This document shows, one piece after another, positions 32,916 through 43,645 of a stretch of 64,000 nucleotides of DNA. Every line of letters starts with the position of its first letter. The first letter of the stretch is position 1. The notes under the pieces are model-generated. The model was not told the DNA's origin, ran no database searches, and was given only the letters and a program-made list of their open reading frames with translations. The stretch is from the NCBI RefSeq assembly GCF_017352135.1, contig NZ_CP071455.1, positions 186,001 to 250,000 of the forward strand, written 5' to 3'. Made by a program: the position numbers and the translations under genes. This DNA comes from Rhizobium lentis (GTDB lineage Bacteria > Pseudomonadota > Alphaproteobacteria > Rhizobiales > Rhizobiaceae).

Positions 32916-34685
32916 TCATGCCAGGCCCTCACCTTTCGAGATGCTCCAGATCACTGTCCAGGGCGCCAGTTGACCTCCATCGCTGCCGCCGAGGCGGAAG
33001 ATCGTCTCGCCTTGGTCACGCCGGGAGAGAAGCGGCGCCGCCTCGTTGCCGAGATTGGCATCCAGATGAAGACGCCGGTCGCCGGCCAAAACCCAATCGA
33101 CCGCAAGCGTTGAGCCCGCCGAGCGATAGGCCGCGTTTCCATCGCCGGCGCCTTTCAGCAGCGGTACGATCCGTCGATGCCGAAGGTCGAGCAGCGTCCT
33201 GTAGAATTCAAGCATTCCCGATAAAGCGCATTTCGACCAGTCGAGCTTGGCGGCCGCAAAGGTCGATGGCGCCGTCGGATCAAGACGCTCGTCGGCGTCG
33301 AAGCCCGGCAGCCGCGAAAGCTCCTTGCGCCGACCCATCCGGACCTTTTCGTTCAGTTCCTCGTCAAAATCGCAGAAAAACGGAAAGGGCTCTCGCGCAC
33401 CCCATTCCTCGCCCATGAACAGCATCGGTATCTGCGGTGCCAGCAGGTAGATTGACGTGACGGCCTTGACGGCATCGGTCGGGCTCGACGCCATAATCCG
33501 GTCCCCCAGCGCCCGGTTGCCAATCTGGTCATGATTCTGGATGAAGGACACGAAGGCGGCGGGCGGCAGGTGGCCGCTCGGCCGGCCTCGGCTTCCACCA
33601 CGATACGGCATGTGCTCGCCTTGGAACACGAAGCCTTCCGCCAGCGCCCGGCCGAGCTTGTGCGCGTCACCGACATAATCGGCATAATAGCCGAAGGTCT
33701 CGCCGGTCGCAGCGATATGCAGCACATGATGCAGGTCGTCGTTCCACTGGGCGGTAAACAGCCTCGACTCGCCGTTCTCGTCGCGCAGCAGAAGATCGCT
33801 GTCGTTCTCCTCGTTCTCGACGATCAGATGAACCTGGCGGCCGCCGGCCGCCGCCCGAATGCGGCGCGCAAGCGCATGAAGAAGATGCTCTGTGCTGTCG
33901 TCCTTGATGGCGTGGACGGCGTCGAAGCGAAAACCATCAAGTCTGAATTCGCTGATCCAATAGATGGCGTTCTCTATGATGAATTCGCGGATCATCTCAG
34001 AGCCGTCGCCGTCATAATTGATGCCGTGGCCCCAGGGCGTCTTGTGATGATCGGTAAAGAGCGGTGCGTAGGAGGGAATATAGTTGCCGTCGGGTCCGAA
34101 GTGATTGTAGACCGCGTCGAGGAAGACCGAGATGCCGCGCTCATGCGCCGCATCGACCAGCGCCATGAAATCTTCCGGCCGGCCGTAACTGCTGTCGGGC
34201 GCATAGGGAAGCACGCCGTCATAGCCCCAGTTGTAGCGGCCCGGGAAGTCGCTGAGCGGCATGATCTGCAGCGCCGTAACGCCCAGCTCCCGCAAATGGT
34301 CGAGACGTTCGATCGCGGCCCTGAAGGTCCCCTGCGGTGTAAAGCAGCCGATATGCAGTTCGTAGATGACCATCTCTTCCCATGGCCGGCCCGTCCAGTC
34401 GCCCGTTTTCCAGCGATAGGCGGAAAGGTCGACCACTTCGCTCGGACCATGCACATCCTGCGGCTGGAACCGCGAGGCAGGATCGGGAACTTCGCGGCCA
34501 TCCGGCAGGACGAAACGATAGCGCGCACCGGCACGGGCATCTGCAACCATGCACCGATGCCACCCGTCTTCTGTCGGCTGCATCGGACGCGTGGCACCTC
34601 CTTCGATTTTCAATGACACGCTTTGATGCAAAGGCGCCCAGTGGCGAAACAGAGTGCCATCTTCGGTGAATGCGGGGCCGAACAT
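32916..34685 (-). CDS. treZ: malto-oligosyltrehalose trehalohydrolase
   Basis: A 589-residue GH13 enzyme that releases trehalose from maltooligosyl-trehalose. An N-terminal CBM48-like domain (FRHWAPLHQSVSLKIEGG) is followed by the (beta/alpha)8 barrel: ALQIMPLSDFPGRYNWGYDG, DAVYNHFGPDGN, the nucleophile in GFRFDAVHAIKDDS, the acid/base in LIVENEENDSDLL, and FIQNHDQIGNRALGDR. The long open frame upstream of 34685 has no family likeness and overlaps another gene, so it is excluded. TreZ needs TreY (maltooligosyl-trehalose synthase) as partner; no treY is visible in this window. Confidence 0.94.
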   Translation of the reverse strand: MFGPAFTEDGTLFRHWAPLHQSVSLKIEGGATRPMQPTEDGWHRCMVADARAGARYRFVLPDGREVPDPASRFQPQDVHGPSEVVDLSAYRWKTGDWTGRPWEEMVIYELHIGCFTPQGTFRAAIERLDHLRELGVTALQIMPLSDFPGRYNWGYDGVLPYAPDSSYGRPEDFMALVDAAHERGISVFLDAVYNHFGPDGNYIPSYAPLFTDHHKTPWGHGINYDGDGSEMIREFIIENAIYWISEFRLDGFRFDAVHAIKDDSTEHLLHALARRIRAAAGGRQVHLIVENEENDSDLLLRDENGESRLFTAQWNDDLHHVLHIAATGETFGYYADYVGDAHKLGRALAEGFVFQGEHMPYRGGSRGRPSGHLPPAAFVSFIQNHDQIGNRALGDRIMASSPTDAVKAVTSIYLLAPQIPMLFMGEEWGAREPFPFFCDFDEELNEKVRMGRRKELSRLPGFDADERLDPTAPSTFAAAKLDWSKCALSGMLEFYRTLLDLRHRRIVPLLKGAGDGNAAYRSAGSTLAVDWVLAGDRRLHLDANLGNEAAPLLSRRDQGETIFRLGGSDGGQLAPWTVIWSISKGEGLA

Positions 34686-34947
34686 CGTTTTGGTCAAGGG
34701 AAAGCCTTCAGTGGAGGGTGGGATTTGAGTAACTTTTGTCAGAGCAAAAAGTTTCGCCTGAGCGGAGTGCGCAAGCTGAGTGCCGCGAAGGTGAACGGCG
34801 TTTGATCTGCGTCTCCATGTATTCCGTTTGAAACGCGGTTGTGCTTCAACCATGCGACGACGACGGGATGATGCTTGAAGCGAAAAGGTTACCTGCGGCT
34901 TGCAAACTATTTCGATAATTTCAAAACATTTTGTAAGACACGGCGCG

Positions 34948-35442
34948 ATGGCAGCGACCGGATTCCTTTTGATGATTTCCGGTCTCGCGCCAGCATTCGG
35001 TTCGGACATGGAATCGCGCGAATCATGGGGGAGTTTTCCTGTATCGCTCGATTCCGTTGAAATAAAATGCCCACGCTTTGGGAAAGCTTCATCAGACGCG
35101 GCGCTCGTCATGGAGTGCGATGGAAGCAAGCGGACGGTGATGATTGCGAAGAGCCTAAATTTTGACGGCGCTTCCTATATTAGAAATCCAGACAGCCACG
35201 CAAAGCAAGTATTGTCGGACGTTCGCAAGATCATAAATGAAGATTTAAACATCGAACATCGACTATTAACGTTGTGCGATCCCTCAATAGATAATCTCGG
35301 AAGATGCAAAACAGTCTACGTTCTGAGTGGCGCCAGGGACTTTGAAGAGGCGGCGTTGGCCATCAACCCGAAGGACAATAAAATTGACAGCGTACTTTCT
35401 GATCCTCTCGTGGGAGCGAGGCAAATGAGGGGTGAAACTTGA
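34948..35442 (+). CDS. AT-richer secreted protein of unknown function
   Basis: A 164-residue protein with a signal peptide (MAATGFLLMISGLAPAFGS), cleaved probably before DMESRES. The mature part contains paired Cys (IKCPRFGKASSDAALVMECD, TLCDPSIDNLGRCKTVYVLS), consistent with periplasmic disulfides. Base composition and codon use are clearly more AT-rich than the neighbours, which suggests recent acquisition. A TTG 16 codons earlier could also start it. No family recognised. Confidence 0.62.
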   Translation: MAATGFLLMISGLAPAFGSDMESRESWGSFPVSLDSVEIKCPRFGKASSDAALVMECDGSKRTVMIAKSLNFDGASYIRNPDSHAKQVLSDVRKIINEDLNIEHRLLTLCDPSIDNLGRCKTVYVLSGARDFEEAALAINPKDNKIDSVLSDPLVGARQMRGET

Positions 35443-35489
35443 TCCCCCAGATACTCCAGCTCCCGCTAGGCGCGGCGCTTCGATCATCA

Positions 35490-37163
35490 TCACGCGGCGG
35501 CGACCTTATCCCTGAGCGCCGCGTCCATGGCCGCCTGGAGCTGCTCCTGCGTGAATGGCTTCGTCATCCTGAGCATCCGGCCGAGCCCCTGGTCCTCGGT
35601 AAGCTCGACATAGCCGGAGGCGAGGATCACCGGCAGGTTGGGGAAGGCTGAACGAAGGTAGCGCGCAAGTTCCGCACCCGTCATGCCCGGCATGGCATGA
35701 TCTGTAATCACGAGATCACACTCCTGTCCGCCGGCGAGGAATTCCAGAGCCTGAGACGCGGAAGCCGCTTCCCGCGGCAGGTGGCCGAGATCCTCCAGCA
35801 TTGCCACGGTTCCGGTCCTGACGAGCGCATCGTCGTCGACGACGAGGATGGCAAGCGATCGCGAGACCGGGTTCAAGGGTTCGGCGACCGCAGGCACGTC
35901 CGCCGGCTCTGCCCTCGGAACCCTCTGCGCGACGGGCAGCCAGAGGGAGACGGTCGTGCCCTTCCCTCTTGTGCTCGAAATCTGGATGGAACCACCCGAC
36001 TGCGCTGCCAGGCCGTGCACCATCGAGAGGCCGAGACCGGTTCCCTTACCGATCCCCTTCGTGGTGAAAAATGGCTCGGCGGCGCGCAGGACCGTCGCCT
36101 CGTCCATGCCTTCGCCATCGTCCGAGACCGATATCTTGATGTAATTTCCGCCTGCAAGACCGGCGGGCCGCGCCTCCTCCGCCGCCGCGGCGACCGTCAC
36201 CGCACCGCCGCTTTCGAGCGCATCGCGTGCATTGACGAAGAGATTGAGCAGCGCCAGCTCCAGCTGGTTGCTGTCCACCAGCAGCGGCTCCAGATCCGCC
36301 GGAATGCGCTTTCGGATCTCGACGCGCGGTCCGACCGCCTTGGCGAGCAGATCCTCGACATTTTCGAACAGCCGTAGGAAGTCGACCGCCTGCGGCTTCA
36401 GCTCCTGGCGGCGAGCGAAGGCAAGCAGGCGCTGGGTGAGCGCCGTACCGCGTTCGGCCGCCTGGATGGCGTTCGTCACCAGGCGCTCGCTGCGCTCATC
36501 CGCCGGAAGCCGCTTCTTTAAGAGACTGAGACTGCCGAGCACTGCCATGAGAAGATTGTTGAAGTCGTGCGCCACCCCGCCTGTCAGATGACCGATCGTA
36601 TCGAGCTTCTGCGCCTCGAAGAGCTGCGCCAGCGCCTCCTCGCGCTCGCGCGTCCTTTGATCGATGCGATGCTCGAGCTCCTCGTTCAGCTGACGCAACT
36701 GCGCTGCCGAGGCTTCGAGTTCGGCGGTGCGCTGGTGCACTCTGGCCTCCAGCTCGGCATTCAGGCGTTCGAGTTCCCGCGTCTTCCTGTAGAGATCGGC
36801 AAAGACCCTGACCTTGGCCCGCAGCACCTCGGGCACGATCGGGACGGAGACGTAATCGACGGCGCCCACCGCATAGCCGCGCAACCGGTCTGGTTCCGCC
36901 AGCATGACGGCGGAGACGAAGATGATCGGTGTGTTTTGATAGCGCGGATGCTGCCGGATCATGCTGACGAGTTCGAATCCGTCCTGCTCGGGCATGCAGA
37001 CGTCGACGAGGATCACGGCAATTTCCGTGCGCAGCAGGTGCTCGAAGGCTTCGCGCGCCGATTGCGCCTTGATGAGATTTTCCTCGAGCTCTTCGAGAAT
37101 GACCTCATAGCTCAGGAGTTTGGCGGGCTGGTCGTCGACGAGGAGGATGTTGACGGGGTTCAT
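35490..37163 (-). CDS. REC-histidine kinase-REC hybrid protein
   Basis: A 557-residue soluble hybrid kinase. Residues 1-120 are a receiver (ILLVDDQPAKLLSYEVILEE, phospho-Asp in VILVDVCMPEQDG). A coiled coil follows (LERLNAELEARVHQRTAELE), then HisKA with VAHDFNNLLMAVLGSL, HATPase blocks LALLNLFVNARDALESGG and KGTGLGLSMVHGLAAQSGG, and a C-terminal receiver (ILVVDDDALVRTGTV, phospho-Asp in LVITDHAMPGMTG). No membrane segment. It starts 10 bases after the stop of the giant HAMP kinase, so the two form an operon and probably a phosphorelay. The input receiver may accept phosphate from that kinase. Confidence 0.93.
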   Translation of the reverse strand: MNPVNILLVDDQPAKLLSYEVILEELEENLIKAQSAREAFEHLLRTEIAVILVDVCMPEQDGFELVSMIRQHPRYQNTPIIFVSAVMLAEPDRLRGYAVGAVDYVSVPIVPEVLRAKVRVFADLYRKTRELERLNAELEARVHQRTAELEASAAQLRQLNEELEHRIDQRTREREEALAQLFEAQKLDTIGHLTGGVAHDFNNLLMAVLGSLSLLKKRLPADERSERLVTNAIQAAERGTALTQRLLAFARRQELKPQAVDFLRLFENVEDLLAKAVGPRVEIRKRIPADLEPLLVDSNQLELALLNLFVNARDALESGGAVTVAAAAEEARPAGLAGGNYIKISVSDDGEGMDEATVLRAAEPFFTTKGIGKGTGLGLSMVHGLAAQSGGSIQISSTRGKGTTVSLWLPVAQRVPRAEPADVPAVAEPLNPVSRSLAILVVDDDALVRTGTVAMLEDLGHLPREAASASQALEFLAGGQECDLVITDHAMPGMTGAELARYLRSAFPNLPVILASGYVELTEDQGLGRMLRMTKPFTQEQLQAAMDAALRDKVAAA

Positions 37164-37173
37164 AGCCGGATCC

Positions 37174-40100
37174 TCAGCGGTGCAGCCACATACGCAGAGC
37201 CGACAGGAGCTGCTCGGTGTTGACGGGCTTTGCCAGGTAGTCAGACGCGCCGGCTTCCAGGCATTTCTCCCGGTCGCCCTTCATCGCCTTGGCCGTCAGC
37301 GCCAGGATCGGCAGCCGTCGGAAGCGGGGCTCCGACCGGATCACCTGCATCGTCTCGTAACCGTCCATCCCGGGCATCATGATATCCATCAGCACGATCG
37401 CGACGGAGGGCTCGTTGTTGATAACATCGATCGCCTCGCTGCCCGTCGTCGCGGTCAGCACCTTCATGCCGCGACGTTCGAGCACGCTGCTGAGCGCGAA
37501 GATGTTGCGGGCATCATCATCGACGAGCAACACGGTCTCGCCGACGAGATCCTCGTCCGAGCTGTGCAGTTCCTGCAGAGTCGCCTGTTTTGCCGCCGGC
37601 AGGTCGGCGACCACCCGGTGCAGGAACAAGGCCGTTTCGTCGAGCAGGCGCTCGGGCGACTCGACGCCCTTCACTACGACGCTGCGCGCCATGCTGTGCA
37701 GCGTGGCGTCTTCCTCAGGCGAAAGCTCGCGGCCGGTGAAGACGACCACCGGCACTTCGGCGATCTCGTCATTGTCACGTATCTGTTCCAGCACCTCGAA
37801 GCCCGACATATCGGGAAGCGTGAGGTCGAGCACGACGCAATCGGCCGAACCCTGCCGGAGAATGTCGAGCGCCTCCGATCCAGATCCGACGCTCGTTATG
37901 TCGATGTCGTCGTGCCCGAGAAGGGCGGTGACGCTCATGCGCTCGGCTTCGTTATCCTCCACGAGCAGCAGATGCTTGCGGCGCGGTTCGGCATAGGCCT
38001 TCAGCCGCGACAGCGCCTTTCCGAGGCCTTCGGGCGTCGTCGGCTTGCTCATGAAGGCGAACGCGCCGCGGGTCAGGCCGTGCTGGCGGTCCTCATCGAG
38101 GCTGATGATCTGTACCGGAATATGCCGCGTCTGCGGATTCTGCTTCAGCTGGCTCAGCACCGTCCAGCCGAGCATGTCGGGCAGGAAGATGTCGAGCGAA
38201 ATCGCCGATGGCCTGTATTCCTGCGCAAGCACGAGCGCATCGCTGCCGCGCATGGCGACCAGCACCTTGAAGCCGTTGTCGCGGGCAAGATCGACCAGGA
38301 CGCGGGCGTAATGCGCATCGTCTTCGACGACGAGCAGCACGGAGTCGCCCGCCTCGATCCGATGGCGGTCGTCCGCGACATGTTCGGCCGGCTTCTCGGC
38401 CCGCCGGCTGGCGGCTGCTTCCGCGAATTCCACGACATTGGCCGCGGCCGGAGCAGGCTTCGGCGCCACCGCACCGGCACCGACATAGGTGAGCGGCAGG
38501 TAGAGCACGAAGGTGCTGCCGACGCCGGGCGTGCTGCGCAGCTGGATTTCGCCGCCAAGCAGGTTTGCAAGCTCGCGACTGATGGCGAGGCCGAGGCCAG
38601 TGCCGCCATATTTGCGGCTCGTCGAGGCATCCGCTTGCTGGAACGCCTCGAAAATGATGCGCTGCTTCTCCGGCGGTATGCCGATGCCGGTATCGACCAC
38701 TTCGAAGGCGATGACGGAAGGCGCATGCCGGAGCGAGGGATGCTCCGGCGACCATCCGCTCGTCGCGGAGGCGACGCGGAGCGTAACGCCTCCTTGCGCA
38801 GTGAACTTGAAGGCGTTCGACAGCAGGTTTTTCAGGATCTGCTGGAGCCGCTTTGAGTCCGTGATGATGCTCTTCGTGACATCGACGCCGACCTCGATCG
38901 AGAATGACAGGTTGCGGTTTTCAGCCTCGTGGCGGAACGGCCTGGCCATCACCTCGAGCAGATTGCTGACGAAGATCTCCTCCGCATCGACCGAAACCGT
39001 TCCGGACTCGATCTTCGACAGGTCGAGGATATCGCTGATGAGATTCAGCAGATCGGTCCCCGCACCGTGGATCGTCTTTGCGAATTCGACCTGCTTGCCC
39101 GACAGGTTGCCGTCGGGATTTTCGCCGAGCTGCTGGCCGAGGATCAGGATCGAATTCAAGGGCGTGCGCAATTCGTGCGACATGTTGGCGAGGAACTCGG
39201 ATTTGTATTTCGAGGTCAGCGCAAGCTCGGTCGCCTTCTCCTCGAGCGCGCGGCGGGCCTGCTCGATCTCCTGGTTCTTTGCCTCGACTTCGACGTTGCG
39301 CTCTTCCAGCTGCTGCGCCTTCTGGCCGAGCTGCTCGTTGGTCTGCTGCAGTTCGCGCTGCTGCGTCTGCAGCTCGGCGGCGAGCTGCTGGGATTGCTTC
39401 AGCAGGCCTTCGGTCTGCATGGTCGCTTCGATCGAGTTCAGCACGATGCCGATCGATGTCGTCAGTTGGTCGAGGAAGGAGAGCTGCAGCTCGGTGAACT
39501 CACCTGCTGAGGCAAGCTCGATCACCGCCTTCACCTGGCCCTCGAAATGCACCGGCAGCACGATCGCGCTTCTCGGCAGAGTCGTGAACACGCCGGAAGT
39601 GATCGGAACCACGTTGTCGGGAAGATCGGTGACGAGGATGCGGCGGGCGTCACTGGCGCATTGGCCGACGAGGCCCTGGCCGAAGTCGAGCCGAGGCGGA
39701 TGCGCCGCCTCGACGCCTTGCGCATAGACCGACAGCAGCGACAGGAACGGCTGGCTCTCGTCGGCGTCCACCTGGTAGATCACGCCCTGATGCGCACCGA
39801 CTAGTGGTGCCAGCTCCGAGAGCAGCATCTTGCCGACCAGCGTCAGGTCGCGTTGGCCCTGCAGCATGTTGGTGAAGCGCGCCAGGTTCGTCTTCAGCCA
39901 GTCCTGCTCGGTGTTGCGCTCTGTCGTCAGGCGCAGGTTGTCGATCATCGTGTTAATGTTGTCCTTGAGCTCGGCCACTTCGCCGCGCGCATCGACCTTG
40001 ATCGACCGCGTCAGGTCGCCCTTGGTGACGGCGGTGGCGACCTCGGCGATGGCGCGCACCTGTGTCGTCAGATTGGCGGCCAGCAGGTTGACGTTACCGG

Positions 40101-43100
40101 TCAGGTCCTTCCACGTCCCCGCAGTACCGGGAACATTCGCCTGGCCGCCGAGGCGGCCTTCGACGCCCACCTCACGCGCCACAGTGGTCACCTGATCGGC
40201 GAAGGTCGCGAGCGTATTGGTCATGTTGTTGATGGTTTCTGCAAGGGCTGCCACCTCGCCCTTGGAGGCAACAGTGAGGTTCTGCTTGAGGTCACCGTTC
40301 GCGACTGCCGTCACCACCTTGACGATGCCGCGCACCTGCTCGGTCAGGTTGGCCGCCATGACGTTAACCGTGTCGGTCAGATCCTTCCAGGTACCGGCGA
40401 CACCGGGCACCTGCGCCTGGCCGCCGAGCTTGCCTTCGGTGCCGACTTCGCGGGCCACACGCGTCACTTCGCCGGCAAAGGCGTTGAGCTGGTCCACCAT
40501 CGTGTTGATGGTGTTCTTCAGCTCGAGGATTTCGCCCTTCACGTCGACGGTGATCTTACGCGAGAGGTCGCCGCGCGCCACGGCGGTCGTGACTTCGGCA
40601 ATGTTGCGCACCTGTGTCGTCAGGTTGGCGGCAAGCAGGTTGACGTTGTCGGTTAGGTCCTTCCAGGTGCCGGCGACACCGGGAACGACCGCCTGGCCGC
40701 CGAGCCGGCCGTCGGTGCCGACTTCACGGGCGACGCGCGTCACTTCGCCGGCAAAGGAGCGAAGCTGGTCGACCATCGTGTTCAGCGTGTCCTTCAACAG
40801 CAGGATTTCGCCGCGCACGTCGACGGTGATCTTGCGCGACAGGTCGCCATTGGCGATCGCGGTCGCCACTTCAGCGATGTTGCGCACCTGCGCCGTCAGG
40901 TTGCCGGCCATGGAGTTGACGCTGTCGGTCAGATCCTTCCAGGTACCGGCGACACCCGAGACCTGCGCCTGGCCGCCGAGCTTGCCTTCAGTGCCGACCT
41001 CGCGCGCGACACGCGTGACTTCGCCGGCGAAGGCGTTGAGCTGATCCACCATGGTGTTGATGGTGTTCTTCAGCTCCAGGATTTCGCCCTTCACGTCGAC
41101 GGTGATCTTGCGCGAAAGGTCGCCGCGCGCCACGGCGGTCGTGACTTCAGCGATGTTGCGCACCTGACCTGTCAGGTTCGAGGCCATGGAATTGACATTC
41201 TCGGTGAGGTCCTTCCAGGTGCCCGCGACACCCGGCACCTGCGCCTGTCCGCCGAGCTTGCCTTCGGTACCGACTTCGCGGGCGACGCGCGTCACTTCCG
41301 ATGCGAAGCGGTTGAGCTGGTCCACCATGGTGTTCAGCGTTTCCTTGAGCTCCAGGATTTCGCCCGAGACCGACACCGTGATCTTCTTCGACAGGTCGCC
41401 GTTCGCGATCGCCGTCGACACTTCGGCGATGTTGCGCACCTGCGCCGTCAGGTTACCCGCCATGGAATTGACGCTATCGGTCAGGTCCTTCCAGGTGCCG
41501 GCGACGCCGAGCACGTTCGCCTGGCCGCCGAGCCGGCCTTCCGTGCCGACTTCGCGCGCCACGCGCGTGACTTCGCCGGCAAAGCCGTTCAGCTGGTCGA
41601 CCATCGTGTTGATGGTTTCCTTCAGTTCGAGGATTTCCCCCGACACAGTGACGGTGATCTTCTTCGAAAGGTCGCCCTGGGCGACCGCGGTCGCGACCTC
41701 GGCGATGTTGCGCACCTGGCCTGTCAGGTTCGAAGCCATGGAGTTGACGCTGTCGGTCAGGTCCTTCCAGGTGCCGGCGACACCGCGCACGTTCGCCTGA
41801 CCGCCAAGCCGGCCTTCGGTGCCGACCTCGCGGGCGACACGCGTCACTTCCGAGGCAAAGGCGTTCAACTGGTCGACCATCGTATTGATGGTTTCCTTGA
41901 GTTCGAGGATTTCGCCCTTCACGTCGACGGTGATCTTCTTCGAGAGGTCGCCATTAGCGATGGCGGTCGAAACTTCGGCGATATTGCGCACCTGCGCCGT
42001 CAGGTTGCCGCCCATCGAATTGACGTTTTCGGTCAGATCCTTCCAGGTGCCGGCCACACCGCGCACATTGGCCTGGCCGCCGAGCCGGCCTTCAGTACCC
42101 ACTTCGCGGGCCACGCGGGTCACTTCCGAAGCGAAAGCGTTCAGCTGGTCCACCATCGTGTTGATGGTTTCCTTCAGCTCCAGGATTTCCCCTGACACCG
42201 TCACCGTGATCTTCTTCGACAGGTCGCCATTGGCGATGGCGGTCGAGACCTCGGCGATGTTGCGCACTTGTGCCGTCAGGTTCGAGGCCATGGAATTGAC
42301 GTTGTCGGTCAGGTCCTTCCAGGTGCCGGCCACGCCGGGCACCTGCGCCTGGCCGCCGAGCCGGCCTTCCGTGCCGACTTCGCGTGCCACGCGCGTCACC
42401 TCGCCGGCAAAGCCGTTCAGCTGGTCGACCATCGTGTTGATGGTTTCCTTGAGTTCCAGGATTTCGCCCGAGACGTCGACGGTGATCTTGCGCGACAGGT
42501 CGCCGCGCGCCACGGCCGTCGTCACCTGGGCAATATTCCGCACCTGGGCTGTCAGATTGCCGCACATGGCGTTGACCGAGTCGGTCAGGTCCTTCCAGGT
42601 GCCGGCGACGCCGGGCACGAGCGCCTGGCCGCCGAGCTTGCCCTCGGTGCCGACCTCTCGGGCCACGCGCGTCACTTCGGAAGCGAAGGAGCGCAGCTGG
42701 TCGACCATGGTGTTGATCGCTTCCTTCAGCTGCAGGATTTCGCCGCGCACGTCGACGGTGATCTTCTTGGACAAATCGCCATTGGCAACGGCGATCGTCA
42801 CTTCCGCAATGTTGCGCACCTGGGCCGTCAGGTTCGACGCCATCGAGTTAACGCTCTCGGTCAGGTCCTTCCAAACGCCCGTCACTTCAGGCACCTGCGC
42901 CTGCCCGCCGAGTTTACCGTCGGTGCCGACCTCGCGGGCGACGCGTGTGACTTCCGACGTGAAGACGCTCAGCTGCTTGATCATCGTATTGACGATATCG
43001 GCCGAGCGCAGAAACTCACCCTTGAGCGCCCGCCCATCGACGTCGAGCGGCACGGTCTGCAACAGATCGCCCTTCGCGACGGCGGTGATCGTGCGTGTGA

Positions 43101-43476
43101 CTGCCGTCGTTGGCCACAGGAGATCGTCGATCAGGCCGTTGATCGAGCCCTCCATCTCCGACCAGGATCCATCGGAAAGACCGAAGCGCACCCGTGTGCT
43201 CGTTCGCCCGTCGCGGCCGACGACCTGACCGACATGTTCGAGTTGCTGGGCCATGCGTTGGTTGGCGGCAATAATGTCGTTGAGCGCATCGGCGACCTTG
43301 CCGGTAACGCCGGTGAGATCCGACCGCATGCGCACGGAAAAGTCGCCGCGCCTCACCGCGACCAGGACCTCGAGGAGGGCACTGGCATCGTCGAACGCCA
43401 TGGATTTGTGGTCGTGCCCGTTAAGGCTCTCTGGCGCAGACTCGTCGCGCGAAAATTCACTGCTTTGCGTGCTCAC
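37174..43476 (-). CDS. giant soluble hybrid kinase with 11 tandem HAMP-type repeats
   Basis: A 2100-residue cytoplasmic hybrid kinase. Residues 1-174 hold degenerate HAMP-like segments. Residues 175-1186 are exactly eleven 92-residue repeats, each with cores [36 protein letters not shown] and [21 protein letters not shown]-like domain (~1200-1370), a long coiled coil, HisKA ([18 protein letters not shown]), HATPase and three C-terminal receivers follow (phospho-Asp in [18 protein letters not shown] and [11 protein letters not shown]). There is no membrane segment. The plan matches fungal group III kinases (Nik1/Os-1), whose ~92-residue HAMP repeats number about five or six. The start is GTG after GGGGAAG. 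Role unknown; osmotic or envelope stress sensing is a guess. Confidence 0.93.
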   Translation of the reverse strand: MSTQSSEFSRDESAPESLNGHDHKSMAFDDASALLEVLVAVRRGDFSVRMRSDLTGVTGKVADALNDIIAANQRMAQQLEHVGQVVGRDGRTSTRVRFGLSDGSWSEMEGSINGLIDDLLWPTTAVTRTITAVAKGDLLQTVPLDVDGRALKGEFLRSADIVNTMIKQLSVFTSEVTRVAREVGTDGKLGGQAQVPEVTGVWKDLTESVNSMASNLTAQVRNIAEVTIAVANGDLSKKITVDVRGEILQLKEAINTMVDQLRSFASEVTRVAREVGTEGKLGGQALVPGVAGTWKDLTDSVNAMCGNLTAQVRNIAQVTTAVARGDLSRKITVDVSGEILELKETINTMVDQLNGFAGEVTRVAREVGTEGRLGGQAQVPGVAGTWKDLTDNVNSMASNLTAQVRNIAEVSTAIANGDLSKKITVTVSGEILELKETINTMVDQLNAFASEVTRVAREVGTEGRLGGQANVRGVAGTWKDLTENVNSMGGNLTAQVRNIAEVSTAIANGDLSKKITVDVKGEILELKETINTMVDQLNAFASEVTRVAREVGTEGRLGGQANVRGVAGTWKDLTDSVNSMASNLTGQVRNIAEVATAVAQGDLSKKITVTVSGEILELKETINTMVDQLNGFAGEVTRVAREVGTEGRLGGQANVLGVAGTWKDLTDSVNSMAGNLTAQVRNIAEVSTAIANGDLSKKITVSVSGEILELKETLNTMVDQLNRFASEVTRVAREVGTEGKLGGQAQVPGVAGTWKDLTENVNSMASNLTGQVRNIAEVTTAVARGDLSRKITVDVKGEILELKNTINTMVDQLNAFAGEVTRVAREVGTEGKLGGQAQVSGVAGTWKDLTDSVNSMAGNLTAQVRNIAEVATAIANGDLSRKITVDVRGEILLLKDTLNTMVDQLRSFAGEVTRVAREVGTDGRLGGQAVVPGVAGTWKDLTDNVNLLAANLTTQVRNIAEVTTAVARGDLSRKITVDVKGEILELKNTINTMVDQLNAFAGEVTRVAREVGTEGKLGGQAQVPGVAGTWKDLTDTVNVMAANLTEQVRGIVKVVTAVANGDLKQNLTVASKGEVAALAETINNMTNTLATFADQVTTVAREVGVEGRLGGQANVPGTAGTWKDLTGNVNLLAANLTTQVRAIAEVATAVTKGDLTRSIKVDARGEVAELKDNINTMIDNLRLTTERNTEQDWLKTNLARFTNMLQGQRDLTLVGKMLLSELAPLVGAHQGVIYQVDADESQPFLSLLSVYAQGVEAAHPPRLDFGQGLVGQCASDARRILVTDLPDNVVPITSGVFTTLPRSAIVLPVHFEGQVKAVIELASAGEFTELQLSFLDQLTTSIGIVLNSIEATMQTEGLLKQSQQLAAELQTQQRELQQTNEQLGQKAQQLEERNVEVEAKNQEIEQARRALEEKATELALTSKYKSEFLANMSHELRTPLNSILILGQQLGENPDGNLSGKQVEFAKTIHGAGTDLLNLISDILDLSKIESGTVSVDAEEIFVSNLLEVMARPFRHEAENRNLSFSIEVGVDVTKSIITDSKRLQQILKNLLSNAFKFTAQGGVTLRVASATSGWSPEHPSLRHAPSVIAFEVVDTGIGIPPEKQRIIFEAFQQADASTSRKYGGTGLGLAISRELANLLGGEIQLRSTPGVGSTFVLYLPLTYVGAGAVAPKPAPAAANVVEFAEAAASRRAEKPAEHVADDRHRIEAGDSVLLVVEDDAHYARVLVDLARDNGFKVLVAMRGSDALVLAQEYRPSAISLDIFLPDMLGWTVLSQLKQNPQTRHIPVQIISLDEDRQHGLTRGAFAFMSKPTTPEGLGKALSRLKAYAEPRRKHLLLVEDNEAERMSVTALLGHDDIDITSVGSGSEALDILRQGSADCVVLDLTLPDMSGFEVLEQIRDNDEIAEVPVVVFTGRELSPEEDATLHSMARSVVVKGVESPERLLDETALFLHRVVADLPAAKQATLQELHSSDEDLVGETVLLVDDDARNIFALSSVLERRGMKVLTATTGSEAIDVINNEPSVAIVLMDIMMPGMDGYETMQVIRSEPRFRRLPILALTAKAMKGDREKCLEAGASDYLAKPVNTEQLLSALRMWLHR
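39919..42954 (-). repeat. 11 x 276-base in-frame coding repeats (HAMP array)
   Basis: Exactly 11 units of 276 bases with no indel encode residues 175-1186 of the hybrid kinase. Units 2-9 are the most alike; units 1, 10 and 11 are more diverged (unit 11 opens [13 protein letters not shown]). High likeness points to recent duplication or gene conversion, and such an array is prone to copy-number change and misassembly. Confidence 0.92.
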
Positions 43477-43596
43477 GAAACTTCCCCCTCGTCGAACAAA
43501 AGGTAATTAGTGCCGTACTGGAAAAATGCTATGGGCGTGCCACATGGTTGCAATGTTAGGCCTAACCTAACGTCAACGGCAAACTTTGCCTCCGCG

Positions 43597-43622
43597 GGAA
43601 CAGTTTCCTGCCAGCCGTCGTT
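43597..43622 (+). promoter_or_regulatory. EcfG-type promoter GGAAC-N17-CGTT
   Basis: GGAAC, 17 bases and CGTT match the rhizobial general stress promoter, 23 bases before the ATG at 43646. A 12-base palindrome GTTAGGCCTAAC (43555-43566) lies just upstream and could be a second regulatory element. Confidence 0.72.
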
Positions 43623-43645
43623 TCCGTCCTGACAAGGAGAGCGAC

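Noticed and set aside
34731..34753. Inverted repeat AACTTTT...AAAAGTT upstream of treZ
   Set aside because: Only seven-base arms in an AT-rich stretch; too weak to call as operator or terminator.
34686..35129. N-terminal extension of the treZ frame
   Set aside because: No TreZ likeness; it overlaps the opposite-strand secreted-protein gene. TreZ begins at its CBM48 domain.
37120..38856. Long plus-strand open frame (578 codons) opposite the giant kinase
   Set aside because: It is antisense to clear kinase and receiver domains. Its composition (rich in Arg, His, Asp) is the usual mirror of GC-rich coding DNA.
41819..43228. Plus-strand repetitive open frames opposite the HAMP array
   Set aside because: They are the complement of the 276-base coding repeats; the repeat period matches the HAMP protein and no ribosome site is present.
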